Origin: Pusillibacter faecalis
GTDB taxonomy: Bacteria; Bacillota; Clostridia; Oscillospirales; Oscillospiraceae
Reading direction: 5' to 3'
Length of the DNA stretch: 64,000 nt
NCBI RefSeq assembly: GCF_018408705.1
Contig: NZ_AP023420.1
Location: forward strand, 1,922,001 to 1,986,000
Shown piece after piece: positions 16,581 to 24,883 of this stretch. The position numbers and the translations under genes were made by a program. How positions within the stretch are numbered: the stretch's first letter is position 1; each line of letters begins with the position of its first letter. The notes beneath the pieces were generated by a model that saw only the letters and a list, made by a program, of their open reading frames with translations, made no database searches and was not told the origin of the DNA.

Positions 16581-17297
16581 ATGACAGAGAGTATCAAAAC
16601 GCTGCGGGAGCTGGTTAACGCCTCCAGCAGCATCGTGTTTTTCGGCGGCGCCGGGGTCAGTACGGAGTCCGGCATCCCGGATTTCCGCAGCACCGGCGGG
16701 CTGTACCACCAGGAGTGGAGTTATCCGCCTGAGGTGATTTTAAGCCATAGCTTTTATAAAAGCAACCCCGAAGAATTTTTCCGCTTCTATCGGGCCAAGC
16801 TGCTCGCGCCGGACGCAAAGCCCAATGCCGCCCACAAAAAGCTGGCCCAATGGGAGAAGGAGGGGAGGCTAAAGGCCGTTGTCACTCAAAATATTGACGG
16901 GCTGCACCAGGCCGCGGGCAGTCGGAATGTGCTGGAGCTCCACGGCAGTGTCCACAGAAACTTCTGCGAGCGGTGCGGGAAGTTCTATGGCCTGGATCAC
17001 ATCCTGCACACGGAGGGAGTACCACGCTGTGACTGCGGGGGAATCATCAAGCCCGACGTGGTACTGTATGAGGAGGGGCTCAATGAAGATACCTTACATG
17101 CCGCGGTCCGCACCATCTCTGAGGCGGACCTCATGATGATCGGCGGCACCTCTCTGAATGTCTGGCCTGCGGCGGGACTGATCAACTACTACCGGGGGAA
17201 CCGGCTGGTGCTGATCAACAAATCCGCCGTGGGAAGAGACCTGGATGCGGCGCTGGTCATCACGGAGCCCATTGGCGAGGTTTTGTCTCAGATATAG
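16581..17297 (+). CDS. SIR2-family NAD-dependent protein deacylase (CobB type)
   Basis: The 238-residue sirtuin has GAGVSTESGIPDFRS (NAD-binding), TQNIDGLHQAAGS, the catalytic His in ELHGS, and a zinc ribbon with Cys pairs CERC and CDC. It removes acetyl or other acyl groups from lysines while consuming NAD, releasing nicotinamide and O-acyl-ADP-ribose. The ATG is eight bases after GGAGGG; the in-frame ATG at 16554 lacks a binding site. It is divergent from the ArsC-like gene with only 38 bases between starts, so promoter elements must overlap coding DNA. A GNRA-loop terminator follows. Confidence 0.93.
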   Translation: MTESIKTLRELVNASSSIVFFGGAGVSTESGIPDFRSTGGLYHQEWSYPPEVILSHSFYKSNPEEFFRFYRAKLLAPDAKPNAAHKKLAQWEKEGRLKAVVTQNIDGLHQAAGSRNVLELHGSVHRNFCERCGKFYGLDHILHTEGVPRCDCGGIIKPDVVLYEEGLNEDTLHAAVRTISEADLMMIGGTSLNVWPAAGLINYYRGNRLVLINKSAVGRDLDAALVITEPIGEVLSQI

Positions 17298-17322
17298 AAT
17301 TCCGGATCAAGCAGAGCCCCAC

Positions 17323-17350
17323 ATGGCGCCACCTGAAAAGGTGGCGCCAT
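17323..17350 (+). terminator. Terminator of the sirtuin gene
   Basis: A perfect 12-bp stem (ATGGCGCCACCT and its complement) with a GAAA tetraloop, followed by TTTTTT. Confidence 0.9.
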
Positions 17351-17439
17351 TTTTTGCGTGATTTCAGGAAGAGATGCAAGTTACAGATGAAAAAATGCAA
17401 AAAAAGAAAAGAACATCCAATAATTTTCATAGAATACCC

Positions 17440-17468
17440 TTGATTATGAAAGAACGGCGTGGTAATAT
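17440..17468 (+). promoter_or_regulatory. Promoter of the citrate synthase gene
   Basis: TTGATT (17440-17445), 17-bp spacer, TAATAT (17463-17468). The start codon lies 36 bases further on. Confidence 0.6.
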
Positions 17469-17503
17469 TGCATTATACTAAAAGCACGGGAAGGAGCCTT
17501 GCC

Positions 17504-18889
17504 ATGATCTGGAACGAAAAGCGGGAAAATGCTTACTGCGAGATTACTCCTGCGCTTCTGGCGCTGAAGGAGCAGTGGGAGAAAAAGAACTACATCGATC
17601 CCCGTCTATATAAGGAGTACAACGTGAAGCGGGGGCTGCGGGATGAGGATGGCCGCGGTGTGCTGACAGGGCTGACCCGCGTAGGTGAGATTCAGTCGTA
17701 CCAAGTGACCTCTGGGCCAGACGGAGAGCATATCATCCCAGACGAGGGGATGCTGTACTACCGGGGAATTGACTGTCGGGAAATCGTCAAGGGCTCCGCA
17801 GAGCGGGGGCGCTTTGCCTTTGAGGAGGCGGCCTATCTGCTGCTCTTTGGCGAGCTGCCCACTGCCGATCAGCTCCAGGACTTCTGTGTGCAGCTGGCAT
17901 CCTATCGTACGCTGCCCACCAACTTCTTCCGGGACGTCATCATGAAGGCGCCGCCCAAGGACCTGATGAACACTATGCAGCGGGCGATCCTGACACTCTT
18001 TTGTTATGACGACAAGCCCAATGACGTGGGGCTGGAGAACGTGCTGCGCCAGTGCCTCCAGCTGACTGCCAACATGCCGGTGCTGGCCATCTACGCCTAT
18101 CAGGCCTGGAGGTACAGCCAGGGTGAGAGCCTCTTCATCCACGTGCCGAAGCCAGAGCTCTCCACGGCGGAGAACTTCTTGCGGATGCTGCGGGAGGACC
18201 GGAGCTACACGGAGCTGGAGGCTCGGGTTTTAGACGTGGCGCTGGTGCTGCACGCAGACCATGGCGGCGGCAACAACTCTACCTTTACCAACCATGTGGT
18301 CACTTCCTCCGGAACAGATACGTATTCCGCGATTGCAGCCTCCATGGCCTCCCTGAAGGGTCCCCGCCATGGCGGTGCCAACAGTAAGGTCATGGATATG
18401 ATGGATGATATCAAGACCCATGTCCGGGACTGGGGCAGCGAGGGCGAGATCACCCAATACCTCACGAAGCTCCTGGACAAGGAGGCCTTTGACCGCAGCG
18501 GACTCATCTACGGCCTGGGCCACGCCGTCTACACCCGTTCCGATCCCCGGTGCGAGGTTTTCCGGGACTATGTCCACCGTCTGGCGGGAGAAAAGGGTCT
18601 GGAGCAGGAATTGGCGCTGTACAGCAACGTGGAGAGAATCGGTAAACAGCTGCTGATGGAGCGGCGCCATAAGGACGCCATCTCCACGAACATTGATTTT
18701 TACAGCGGTTTTGTCTATGAGATGCTGGGCCTGCCCGGGGAGCTGTACACGCCGCTGTTCGCGGTGGCTCGTATTTCCGGTTGGAGCGCCCACCGCATGG
18801 AGGAACTCTCCTCCGGCGGCAAGCTGATCCGCCCTCGCTATGAGTGTGTGGAGGAGGTCCGCTCCTATATCCCCATGGAAAACCGCTGA
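17504..18889 (+). CDS. Citrate synthase
   Basis: The 461-residue enzyme shows the three catalytic regions of the family: HADHGGGNNSTFTNHVV with the substrate-binding His, GHAVYTRSDPR with the second His, and NIDFYSGFVYEMLGLP with the catalytic Asp. It condenses acetyl-CoA and oxaloacetate to citrate, feeding 2-oxoglutarate and glutamate synthesis. ATG 17504 follows GGAAGGAG by seven bases; the GTG at 17459 is upstream of any binding site. It stands alone, without aconitase or isocitrate dehydrogenase in this window. An N-terminal extension of about 65 residues precedes the core, as in other clostridial forms. Confidence 0.95.
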   Translation: MIWNEKRENAYCEITPALLALKEQWEKKNYIDPRLYKEYNVKRGLRDEDGRGVLTGLTRVGEIQSYQVTSGPDGEHIIPDEGMLYYRGIDCREIVKGSAERGRFAFEEAAYLLLFGELPTADQLQDFCVQLASYRTLPTNFFRDVIMKAPPKDLMNTMQRAILTLFCYDDKPNDVGLENVLRQCLQLTANMPVLAIYAYQAWRYSQGESLFIHVPKPELSTAENFLRMLREDRSYTELEARVLDVALVLHADHGGGNNSTFTNHVVTSSGTDTYSAIAASMASLKGPRHGGANSKVMDMMDDIKTHVRDWGSEGEITQYLTKLLDKEAFDRSGLIYGLGHAVYTRSDPRCEVFRDYVHRLAGEKGLEQELALYSNVERIGKQLLMERRHKDAISTNIDFYSGFVYEMLGLPGELYTPLFAVARISGWSAHRMEELSSGGKLIRPRYECVEEVRSYIPMENR

Positions 18890-18899
18890 AGGCGCATAT

Positions 18900-18923
18900 C
18901 CCCGCCGGTGTAAACTGGCGGGG
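18900..18923 (+). terminator. Hairpin after citrate synthase
   Basis: CCCCGCC and GGCGGGG arms, extendable to 10 bp with one G-T pair, follow the stop codon. They are followed by AAAAAAA rather than T, so termination is less certain. Confidence 0.45.
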
Positions 18924-18954
18924 AAAAAAATTTATAAAAAAGTGGAATTTTGGG

Positions 18955-18983
18955 TTGACAACAGGGCCGGTTCCAGCTATAAT
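18955..18983 (+). promoter_or_regulatory. Consensus promoter of the tRNA-Leu operon
   Basis: Perfect TTGACA (18955-18960) and TATAAT (18978-18983) hexamers at 17 bp, as expected for a strongly expressed stable RNA. Confidence 0.88.
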
Positions 18984-19016
18984 GATCAAGCAGTCTTTTC
19001 CAGGGGTTGTTGATCT

Positions 19017-19102
19017 GCGGCTGTGCTGGAACTGGTAGACAGGCCAGCTTGAGGTGCTGGTGTCGATTCGACGTGTGGGTTCAAGTCCCGTCAGCCGCAC
19101 CA
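19017..19102 (+). tRNA. tRNA-Leu (anticodon GAG)
   Basis: The 86-base gene has a GCGGCTG/CAGCCGC acceptor stem, CCAGC/GCTGG anticodon stem with loop TTGAGGT, the long variable arm of a class II tRNA, the GGTTCAAGTCC T-arm and an encoded CCA. Confidence 0.96.
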
Positions 19103-19133
19103 GGTCCACTTAAAAAGGGACCTTTCGCCAAAT

Positions 19134-19221
19134 GCGCGAGTGGTGGAATTGGCAGACTCGCTAGATTCAGGTTCTAGTGTCCTTTACGGACGTGCGGGTT
19201 CAAGTCCCGCCTCGCGCACCA
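19134..19221 (+). tRNA. tRNA-Leu (anticodon CAG)
   Basis: The 88-base gene has a GCGCGAG/CTCGCGC acceptor stem, CTAGA/TCTAG anticodon stem with loop TTCAGGT, a long variable arm and an encoded CCA. It is 31 bases from the first tRNA-Leu and shares its promoter. Confidence 0.96.
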
Positions 19222-19259
19222 AAAAAGGAAGACACGCTGAAAAGCGTGTCTTCCTTTTT
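19222..19259 (+). terminator. Terminator of the tRNA-Leu operon
   Basis: A perfect 17-bp stem (AAAAAGGAAGACACGCT and its complement) with a GAAA loop, ending in TTTTT. Confidence 0.92.
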
Positions 19260-19301
19260 GAGTTTACGCCGCAGGCTCCACATACTCACTTTCCCATGCC
19301 C

Positions 19302-19545
19302 GGTGGCAGTGGATTCCGCCTGCGCCGAGGTTTTACCTAACACCTGTAGGCACACAGGTGCGGTTATGCGGTTCGGTGGTTCCGTACCTGGAAGCGGCCA
19401 TATGGGGCCTCCCTTTCGGCGCAAAAGACCAATGCGCCTGTGGCTGCCATCTCAAGAGGATTCAGGGGCCTTGTCAGAGTACGAGGCGTGCTTTTGCAAC
19501 AGTTATACAGGCCATGGGGATGGCGATCTATCCCCATGGCCTGTA
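19302..19545 (+). ncRNA. Candidate structured RNA, unassigned
   Basis: No protein fits this interval, yet it is dense in paired segments: GGTGGCAG (19302-19309) with CTGCCATC (19444-19451); TGCGCCG (19321-19327) with CGGCGCA (19417-19423); CACCTGT with ACAGGTG (19341-19360). CGGCGCA can alternatively pair with TGCGCC at 19433-19438, giving two exclusive folds. A perfect 15-bp hairpin (19506-19545) followed by CTTTTG could be its terminator. I tried SRP RNA, 6S RNA, RNase P and tmRNA signatures and none matched convincingly. Strand and ends are uncertain; no good promoter was found. Confidence 0.35.
19506..19545. terminator. Perfect 15-bp hairpin between convergent units
   Basis: TACAGGCCATGGGGA and its complement enclose a ten-base loop. 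It may end the P-II-like/DUF1538 transcript from the right or the structured-RNA candidate from the left; the T-run is short (CTTTT) and only on the plus side. Confidence 0.55.
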
Positions 19546-19559
19546 CTTTTGCACCGGAG

Positions 19560-20222
19560 TTATTCGTCCTCTAAACGCCGCAGACCTGCGATATCGCAGA
19601 CAGGCAGGGAGAAGACCAGGGATTGGGCGGCTGTCTGCATGCCGGCCTGGGTCATCACGGCCTTCATGATTTCCCGACGATCATCGGCCTTCACCAGAAT
19701 AAACACCAGCTCTCGCTCTGCCGCGATGGAGACACCAAAGAACTTGTGGGCCAAGTCAGTGCCGGTACCTTTCGCGTGGACAGAGGTGCCGCCAGTCGCG
19801 CCCGCGCTGCGGGCCGCTGCCATTACCTGGTCCGTATGGCCCTGGTTCGTGATGACGATCAACAGCTCATGTGTGGATTTACTCTCCATAGTCTCTGGCT
19901 CCTCCTGCCGCAACAAATAATCCCGTGCCGTGGCTCCGCCAATGCTGGACAGCGGCACTGTCATCAGGACGCCCCGGCCAGGGATATCCAGCCACAGTTC
20001 CTTTTCCGCTTGATGCACCAGCTGGGGGGAGCGCTGCGCGATGCACAGCAGCACGGACTTTTCCGTGGCCTCCAAGCCCAGATAGTCCAGGATTTCCGTC
20101 GTGGCTGTTCCGCGGCCCAGGGCAGTTAAAACCAGGGGAATTCCCTGCGATTGATACCAGGCGGCAAACTCTCCGCCACGGTTCCGATCTGTTATGGTGA
20201 TGATCAGAACAGCCTCGTTCAT
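19560..20222 (-). CDS. P-II-like (GlnB-type fold) regulatory protein, two tandem domains
   Basis: The 220-residue protein is a duplication of the P-II/ferredoxin-like fold: residues 1-105 (VLIITITDRNRGGEFAAWYQ) and residues 110-220 (ELLIVITNQGHTDQVMAAAR, then GATGGTSVHAKGTG). The second half has the P-II-like T-loop region and RELVFILVKADDRREIMKAV. The ATG at 20222 is nine bases after GGAGG. It lies 26 bases after the DUF1538 membrane protein, a pairing also known elsewhere in which the P-II-like protein presumably gates or senses for the transporter. Ligand and transported solute are unknown. Confidence 0.82.
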   Translation of the reverse strand: MNEAVLIITITDRNRGGEFAAWYQSQGIPLVLTALGRGTATTEILDYLGLEATEKSVLLCIAQRSPQLVHQAEKELWLDIPGRGVLMTVPLSSIGGATARDYLLRQEEPETMESKSTHELLIVITNQGHTDQVMAAARSAGATGGTSVHAKGTGTDLAHKFFGVSIAAERELVFILVKADDRREIMKAVMTQAGMQTAAQSLVFSLPVCDIAGLRRLEDE

Positions 20223-20248
20223 AGCAGGAGACCTCCTTTCCAATTCTC

Positions 20249-21796
20249 TTACAAGTCAATAATTTCCTCGTCTGTGACGATTTGGGGAGATTTCTCCGGC
20301 GCGGTGCGCTTCAGCTTCCACTGATAGAACAGTCCTAACAACTGGATGGTCAAAAGCGGTGTCATCGCCACCATCGCCACAACGCCGAATGCATCGGTAA
20401 TCACATTGCCGCCCAAGGCTTCACAGGCACCCATGGCAAAGGGCAGCAAAAATGTGGCGGTCATGGGGCCGGATGCCACGCCGCCAGAGTCAAAGGCGAT
20501 GGCAGTAAACATGCTGGGGACCAGAAAGGATAGAATCAATGCCGCCAAGTAGCCAGGTATCAGGAACCAGAAGATGGAAATACCGGTCAGCACCCGGGTC
20601 ATGGCAAGACCAATGGAGACGGCCACACCGATAGACAAGCTGGTACTCATGGCCTTGCCGGGAATGGCGCCGGAGGTGATTTCCTCCACCTGCTTATTCA
20701 GAACATGGACGGCGGGTTCCGCCTGGACAATGAACCAGCCCATCAGCATACCAATGGGGATGAGAATCCAGTGATAGGAGAGGGCGGCAATCTGCTGGCC
20801 CAGATAACTGCCCGCCGGGGAAAAGCCCACATTGACCCCTGTGAGGAAAAGGACTAATCCAAAGTAAGTATAAAGGAGACCAACCACAATTTTCAACACT
20901 TTTTTTCGGGAAAGGTGCAAAGAGACCACTTGAAAAATGGCGAAGAATGCGCCGATGGGCGCAAGACATACCGCCACCTCGTGAAAATACTTTGGAAAAG
21001 CCACGGCAAACAGACTCCACAGGGCACGGGTATCTGTCACAGCTGGGACCTCCGCCGGCGTATAGGCTCCTGAGGCGGGATAGACCAGCGCCAAGATTAA
21101 CACGGCCAAAATGGGGCCAATGGAGCACAGAGCCACCAGGCCAAAGCTATCTTGGGCGGCGTTTTCATCGCTGCGGATAGAGGCTACACCCAGGCCCAGG
21201 GCCATGATGAAAGGGACCGTCATGGGGCCGGTGGTGACGCCACCGGAATCAAAGGCAATGGCAAGAAAATCCTTTGGCACAAAAAGAGAGAGGGCGAAAA
21301 CCACGATATAAAAGCCCACCAGCATCCACTGCAGGGGAACCCGAAAGAGGATGCGCAGCAGGGAAATCACCAGGAAGGCCCCGACACCAATCGCCACAGC
21401 GCCCACCAGAACGGCGTTGGGGACGCTGGGCACCTGCTCCGCCAGAACCTGCAGGTCCGGCTCTGACACCGTGACGATAACGCCGATTAAAAAGCTGATG
21501 GTAATGACCACCCACAGCTTTCTTGACCTGGTCATATGAGCGCCCACCCGCTCACCAATGGGAGTCATAGCTGTCTCGGCCCCTAGAGTGAAAAGGGCCA
21601 TACCAAAGATCAGCAGGACAGCTCCCACTAGAAACGTCAATAACGTGTCTGGCGGTATCGGTGAAATCGTGAAGCACAATACCAGCACAATGGCTGTAAT
21701 GGGCAGCACAGAGGCAAGGGCCTCTCTGGCCTTTTCGTATAAAATGGTTTTCGTCTGTCCCAAATGGTTCTGCCAACTCTGCCGCATACCCTGCAT
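20249..21796 (-). CDS. DUF1538 domain integral membrane protein
   Basis: The 515-residue protein has about 12-14 helices and two inverted-looking DUF1538 repeats. The same motif occurs in both halves: LAIAFDSGGVTTGPMTVPFI near residue 180 and TAIAFDSGGVASGPMTATFL near residue 425, with a conserved Asp and Gly pair likely to bind a substrate or ion. The family is presumed to be a transporter. Start ATG lies seven bases after GAGG. It precedes the P-II-like gene in a two-gene operon, so activity is probably regulated by that protein. Confidence 0.85.
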   Translation of the reverse strand: MQGMRQSWQNHLGQTKTILYEKAREALASVLPITAIVLVLCFTISPIPPDTLLTFLVGAVLLIFGMALFTLGAETAMTPIGERVGAHMTRSRKLWVVITISFLIGVIVTVSEPDLQVLAEQVPSVPNAVLVGAVAIGVGAFLVISLLRILFRVPLQWMLVGFYIVVFALSLFVPKDFLAIAFDSGGVTTGPMTVPFIMALGLGVASIRSDENAAQDSFGLVALCSIGPILAVLILALVYPASGAYTPAEVPAVTDTRALWSLFAVAFPKYFHEVAVCLAPIGAFFAIFQVVSLHLSRKKVLKIVVGLLYTYFGLVLFLTGVNVGFSPAGSYLGQQIAALSYHWILIPIGMLMGWFIVQAEPAVHVLNKQVEEITSGAIPGKAMSTSLSIGVAVSIGLAMTRVLTGISIFWFLIPGYLAALILSFLVPSMFTAIAFDSGGVASGPMTATFLLPFAMGACEALGGNVITDAFGVVAMVAMTPLLTIQLLGLFYQWKLKRTAPEKSPQIVTDEEIIDL

Positions 21797-22210
21797 GCCG
21801 TCACCTCTTCATATGGTCGTTGGATGCCCCTGCGATGTTCTTGGTCAGATTGATCAACAGGAAAACATACGCAGCTGCATTTTATATTAATACAATCTTA
21901 ATATAGCATAGAATTTCAAGAGGGTTCAAGAAAGCGCGTTTCATTTTAACAGTTTTTTCACAGAAAGGTGGACCTATCTTGTCGAAAGAGCCGCTTTAAG
22001 TTCTATCTTAAAATGAAAGACAGCAACATCCAAAAAGGAAAAGCTCAGTCTATTTTACTAAAGGAATCGCCCACATTTTACAGATTCTTTGCTTTCTTCA
22101 TGAAATTCATATTTTTTTGTTTCCCCGGCTTCTCAATGTTCCACATACCATATATAATAAAATATCATAGTTCTGCCTGAGATCAGAGAACTTTATAAAG
22201 GAGAGATGAC
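21797..22210. other. Divergent control region between DUF1538 and the Na/Pi symporter
   Basis: This AT-rich 414-base stretch has no supportable gene. An inverted repeat TATATTAA/TTAATATA (21883-21905, 7-base loop) lies upstream of the DUF1538 operon and could be an operator overlapping its -10. For the symporter, TATAAT with a poor TTCTCA -35 at 17 bp occurs near 22130-22158. A plus-strand ORF of 70 codons here is low-complexity and was rejected. Confidence 0.45.
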
Positions 22211-23959
22211 ATGGATATTTTCTCTGTCTTTACCCTCTGCGGCGGCCTAGCCTTTTTTCTGTACGGCATGACCACCATGTCCAAGAGCCTGGAAAAGATG
22301 GCTGGAGGCCGACTGGAGCAAATGCTTAAGCGCATGACCGCCAGCCCTCTGAAGAGCCTGCTGCTGGGCGCAGGGATTACCATTGCCATTCAGTCATCCT
22401 CCGCCATGACCGTGATGCTGGTGGGGCTGGTGAACTCCGGCGTCATGGAGCTGGGGCAGACCATCGGCGTCATTATGGGGTCCAATATCGGCACCACGCT
22501 GACTGCGTGGATTTTGGCCATGACGGGCATTGAGAGTGAGAATGTCTTTGTCAACCTGCTCAAGCCGGAGAACTTCTCTCCTCTGCTGGCGCTGGCGGGC
22601 ATCATCTTGATCATGGGCTCAAAGAAACAGCGCCGCCGGGATATGGGCCGCATCATGGTGGGCTTTTCCATCCTGATGTACGGCATGGAGCTGATGAAAC
22701 AGGCCGTCAGTCCTCTGGCAGATATGCCGGAGTTTTCCAGCCTCCTGACGGCGTTCAACAACCCGCTTCTGGGCGTTCTGGTGGGCGCGGTATTCACGGG
22801 TGTGATTCAATCCTCCGCAGCCTCTGTGGGCATTTTGCAGGCGTTGGCACTGACCGGGTCCATTACATATGGAATAGCGATCCCCGTGATTATGGGGCAG
22901 AATATCGGCACCTGTGTCACGGCGCTGATCAGCTCTATCGGCGTCAACCGAAACGCGAGGCGGGTGGCGGTCATTCATATTTCCTTTAACATTATCGGCT
23001 CTGCCGTGTGTTTACTCTTGTTTTATGGCGGCGATATTCTGTTCCACTTCCAGTTTTTGAACTACACCGTGGGCGCGCTGGGAATTGCCGCTTGCCACAC
23101 CATTTTCAATGTATTCACCACGTTGATGCTGCTGCCTTTCTCTCGCCAGCTGGAAAAGCTGGCGAGAGCCGTGATCCGTGGCGAGAACAAGGCGGAGGAG
23201 TTTGCCTTTCTGGACCCGCTTCTGCTGCACACCCCCAGTGTTGCCATCAGCGAATGTGTGGCCATGAGCAACCGCATGGGTGAGGTCGCCAGAGAGAATG
23301 TGCATTTGGCCCTTTGTCAGCTGTCTGATTACAGCAATGCCCGGGAGTCTGAGATTCTTGCCAATGAGGACAAGCTGGACATCTATGAGGACCGGCTGGG
23401 CAGCTATTTGGTCCAGATTTCCCAGCATGGTGTATCCATGAATGATATCCGAACGGTGTCCCGCCTGCTCCATGCGATCGGGGATTTTGAGCGGATTGGC
23501 GACCATGCATTGAATCTGCAGGAGTCCGCGCAGGAGCTTCATGAAAAGGAACTTCACTTTTCGGAGCCTGCGAATGAAGAGCTGCAGGTACTGCTGGCGG
23601 CAATGGATGAGATCATGGAGAAAGCCTTTGGGAGTTTCCAGCAGGACAGCGCTGCGATGGCGGTGGAGGTGGAGCCCCTGGAGGAGACAATTGACCGTCT
23701 GATTGAAGAAATTCGCATGCAGCACATCCGCCGCCTGCAGACTGGCGCATGCACCATTCAGTTGGGCTTTGTGTTCAATGACCTGCTGACCAATTTGGAG
23801 CGGGTCAGCGATCACTGCTCCAACATTGCTGTTTCCATCATTGAGGAGCAGGGAGACCAGGTAGACCGCCATACCTACATCAACGAGCTGAAGGAGGAGA
23901 GTGCCTTCAACATGCGGCTCAAGGATAACCTCCAGAAGTACCAGCTCCCAAAAGGCTGA
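22211..23959 (+). CDS. Na+/phosphate cotransporter (NptA/YjbB type) with PhoU-like C-terminal domain
   Basis: Residues 1-310 form the membrane part with the two NaPi-II repeats, each holding a QSSSA-type motif (AIQSSSAMTVMLVG near 60 and VIQSSAASVGILQA near 200). Residues 345-575 are two PhoU-like helical bundles (ANEDKLDIYEDRLGSYLV, HAIGDFERIGDHALNLQE). The protein couples Na+ and phosphate movement, and the PhoU part probably senses phosphate status or metals. At 582 residues it is normal for the fused form. GGAGAG precedes the start by four bases. A GC-rich terminator follows. Confidence 0.93.
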   Translation: MDIFSVFTLCGGLAFFLYGMTTMSKSLEKMAGGRLEQMLKRMTASPLKSLLLGAGITIAIQSSSAMTVMLVGLVNSGVMELGQTIGVIMGSNIGTTLTAWILAMTGIESENVFVNLLKPENFSPLLALAGIILIMGSKKQRRRDMGRIMVGFSILMYGMELMKQAVSPLADMPEFSSLLTAFNNPLLGVLVGAVFTGVIQSSAASVGILQALALTGSITYGIAIPVIMGQNIGTCVTALISSIGVNRNARRVAVIHISFNIIGSAVCLLLFYGGDILFHFQFLNYTVGALGIAACHTIFNVFTTLMLLPFSRQLEKLARAVIRGENKAEEFAFLDPLLLHTPSVAISECVAMSNRMGEVARENVHLALCQLSDYSNARESEILANEDKLDIYEDRLGSYLVQISQHGVSMNDIRTVSRLLHAIGDFERIGDHALNLQESAQELHEKELHFSEPANEELQVLLAAMDEIMEKAFGSFQQDSAAMAVEVEPLEETIDRLIEEIRMQHIRRLQTGACTIQLGFVFNDLLTNLERVSDHCSNIAVSIIEEQGDQVDRHTYINELKEESAFNMRLKDNLQKYQLPKG

Positions 23960-23964
23960 TGGAC

Positions 23965-23991
23965 AAGCCCCGCGCCCACGGCGCGGGGCTT
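23965..23991 (+). terminator. Terminator of the Na/Pi symporter gene
   Basis: Perfect 12-bp stem AAGCCCCGCGCC with its complement, 3-base loop, ending TTT. Confidence 0.85.
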
Positions 23992-24115
23992 TTGACTGCG
24001 GTGGCGCAGACGAATACTGCCGGATAGATTACGGTCCAGGGCGGAGAGCCGCACGTATAAAAGATACGCAGATGGGAAATCCTACCGCTACCAATCAAAT
24101 GAGGAGGATTCCGCC

Positions 24116-24727
24116 ATGTCTGTGGATTTCAAGGACAGCGAGACATTGAAAAATTTAATGCGAGCCTTTGCTGGAGAGAGCCAGGCCCGGAACCGGTATA
24201 CTTTTGCAGCATCTCTGTGCAAAAGCCAGAAGCTCCACGTTTTAGAAGCGGTTTTCCAGTTTACAGCGGGACAGGAAAAGGAGCACGCCGAAATCTTTTA
24301 CAACCATATGAAGGAAATGGCCGGCAGTACCATCCAGATTGACGGCGGCTATCCCGTGGATATTACCAACGATGTGACGGAGCTGCTGCGAATGGCCCAG
24401 CATAACGAATATGAGGAGCACGATCCTGTCTATCGCTCCTTTGGGGAGACTGCAAAAGCGGAGGGCTTTCCTAAAATTGCCGCGTCCTTTTTGCAGATAG
24501 CGCCCATTGAGCAGGGGCACGGCAACCGCTTCGGCCACTTGGCAGACCTGTTGGAGAGCGGGAAGCTTTTTGTATCTGATGTGAAGTGCGCCTGGATGTG
24601 CCTGAACTGCGGCCATGTACAGGAGAGCCTGGAGGCGCCGAAGGTCTGTCCTGTCTGCGACCATGACCAGGGCTATTTCATTCGGTTGGAAATGGCACCG
24701 TATGCCGGTGGATTACTAAAACCATAA
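24116..24727 (+). CDS. Rubrerythrin
   Basis: The 203-residue protein has an N-terminal four-helix diiron domain with GESQARNRY (first Glu ligand), EKEHAEIF and later EQGHGNRF ligand pairs, and a C-terminal rubredoxin-like domain with CLNCG and CPVCDHDQGYF giving the Cys4 iron site. Rubrerythrins reduce hydrogen peroxide with electrons from NADH via rubredoxin and protect anaerobes from oxygen. Start ATG is eight bases after GAGGAGG. It is probably monocistronic: upstream lies the symporter terminator, and downstream a weak hairpin and then a convergent gene. It is the only oxidative-defence gene in the window. Confidence 0.96.
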   Translation: MSVDFKDSETLKNLMRAFAGESQARNRYTFAASLCKSQKLHVLEAVFQFTAGQEKEHAEIFYNHMKEMAGSTIQIDGGYPVDITNDVTELLRMAQHNEYEEHDPVYRSFGETAKAEGFPKIAASFLQIAPIEQGHGNRFGHLADLLESGKLFVSDVKCAWMCLNCGHVQESLEAPKVCPVCDHDQGYFIRLEMAPYAGGLLKP

Positions 24728-24846
24728 AGAGAAATCAGCCTTCATGCGCCCAAGACGCAGACAGGATGGATCAAGCCTTGACTGCGTCTCGGTTCTTTTA
24801 GACCCGCCCGCAGCAGGTTGCTTGTGTTAATGCGTTTGGAAATTAA

Positions 24847-24877
24847 AAAACCGCCTCCCACGCAGGGAGGCGGTTTT
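24847..24877 (-). terminator. Terminator of the ketopantoate reductase-like gene
   Basis: Perfect 13-bp stem AAAACCGCCTCCC with its complement, five-base loop; read on the minus strand it ends in a T-run. It also closes rubrerythrin read-through from the left. Confidence 0.85.
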
Positions 24878-24883
24878 CTCTGT

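Noticed and set aside
19302..19545. SRP RNA, 6S RNA, RNase P RNA or tmRNA
   Set aside because: The conserved cores I looked for (SRP GUCAGG...GGAAG...AGCAG, RNase P GAGGAAAGUCC, tmRNA T-arm and CCA end) are absent; kept only as an unassigned structured candidate.
21968..22180. A 70-codon plus-strand ORF
   Set aside because: AT-rich, Phe/Lys-biased, in the promoter region of the Na/Pi symporter; only a weak start.
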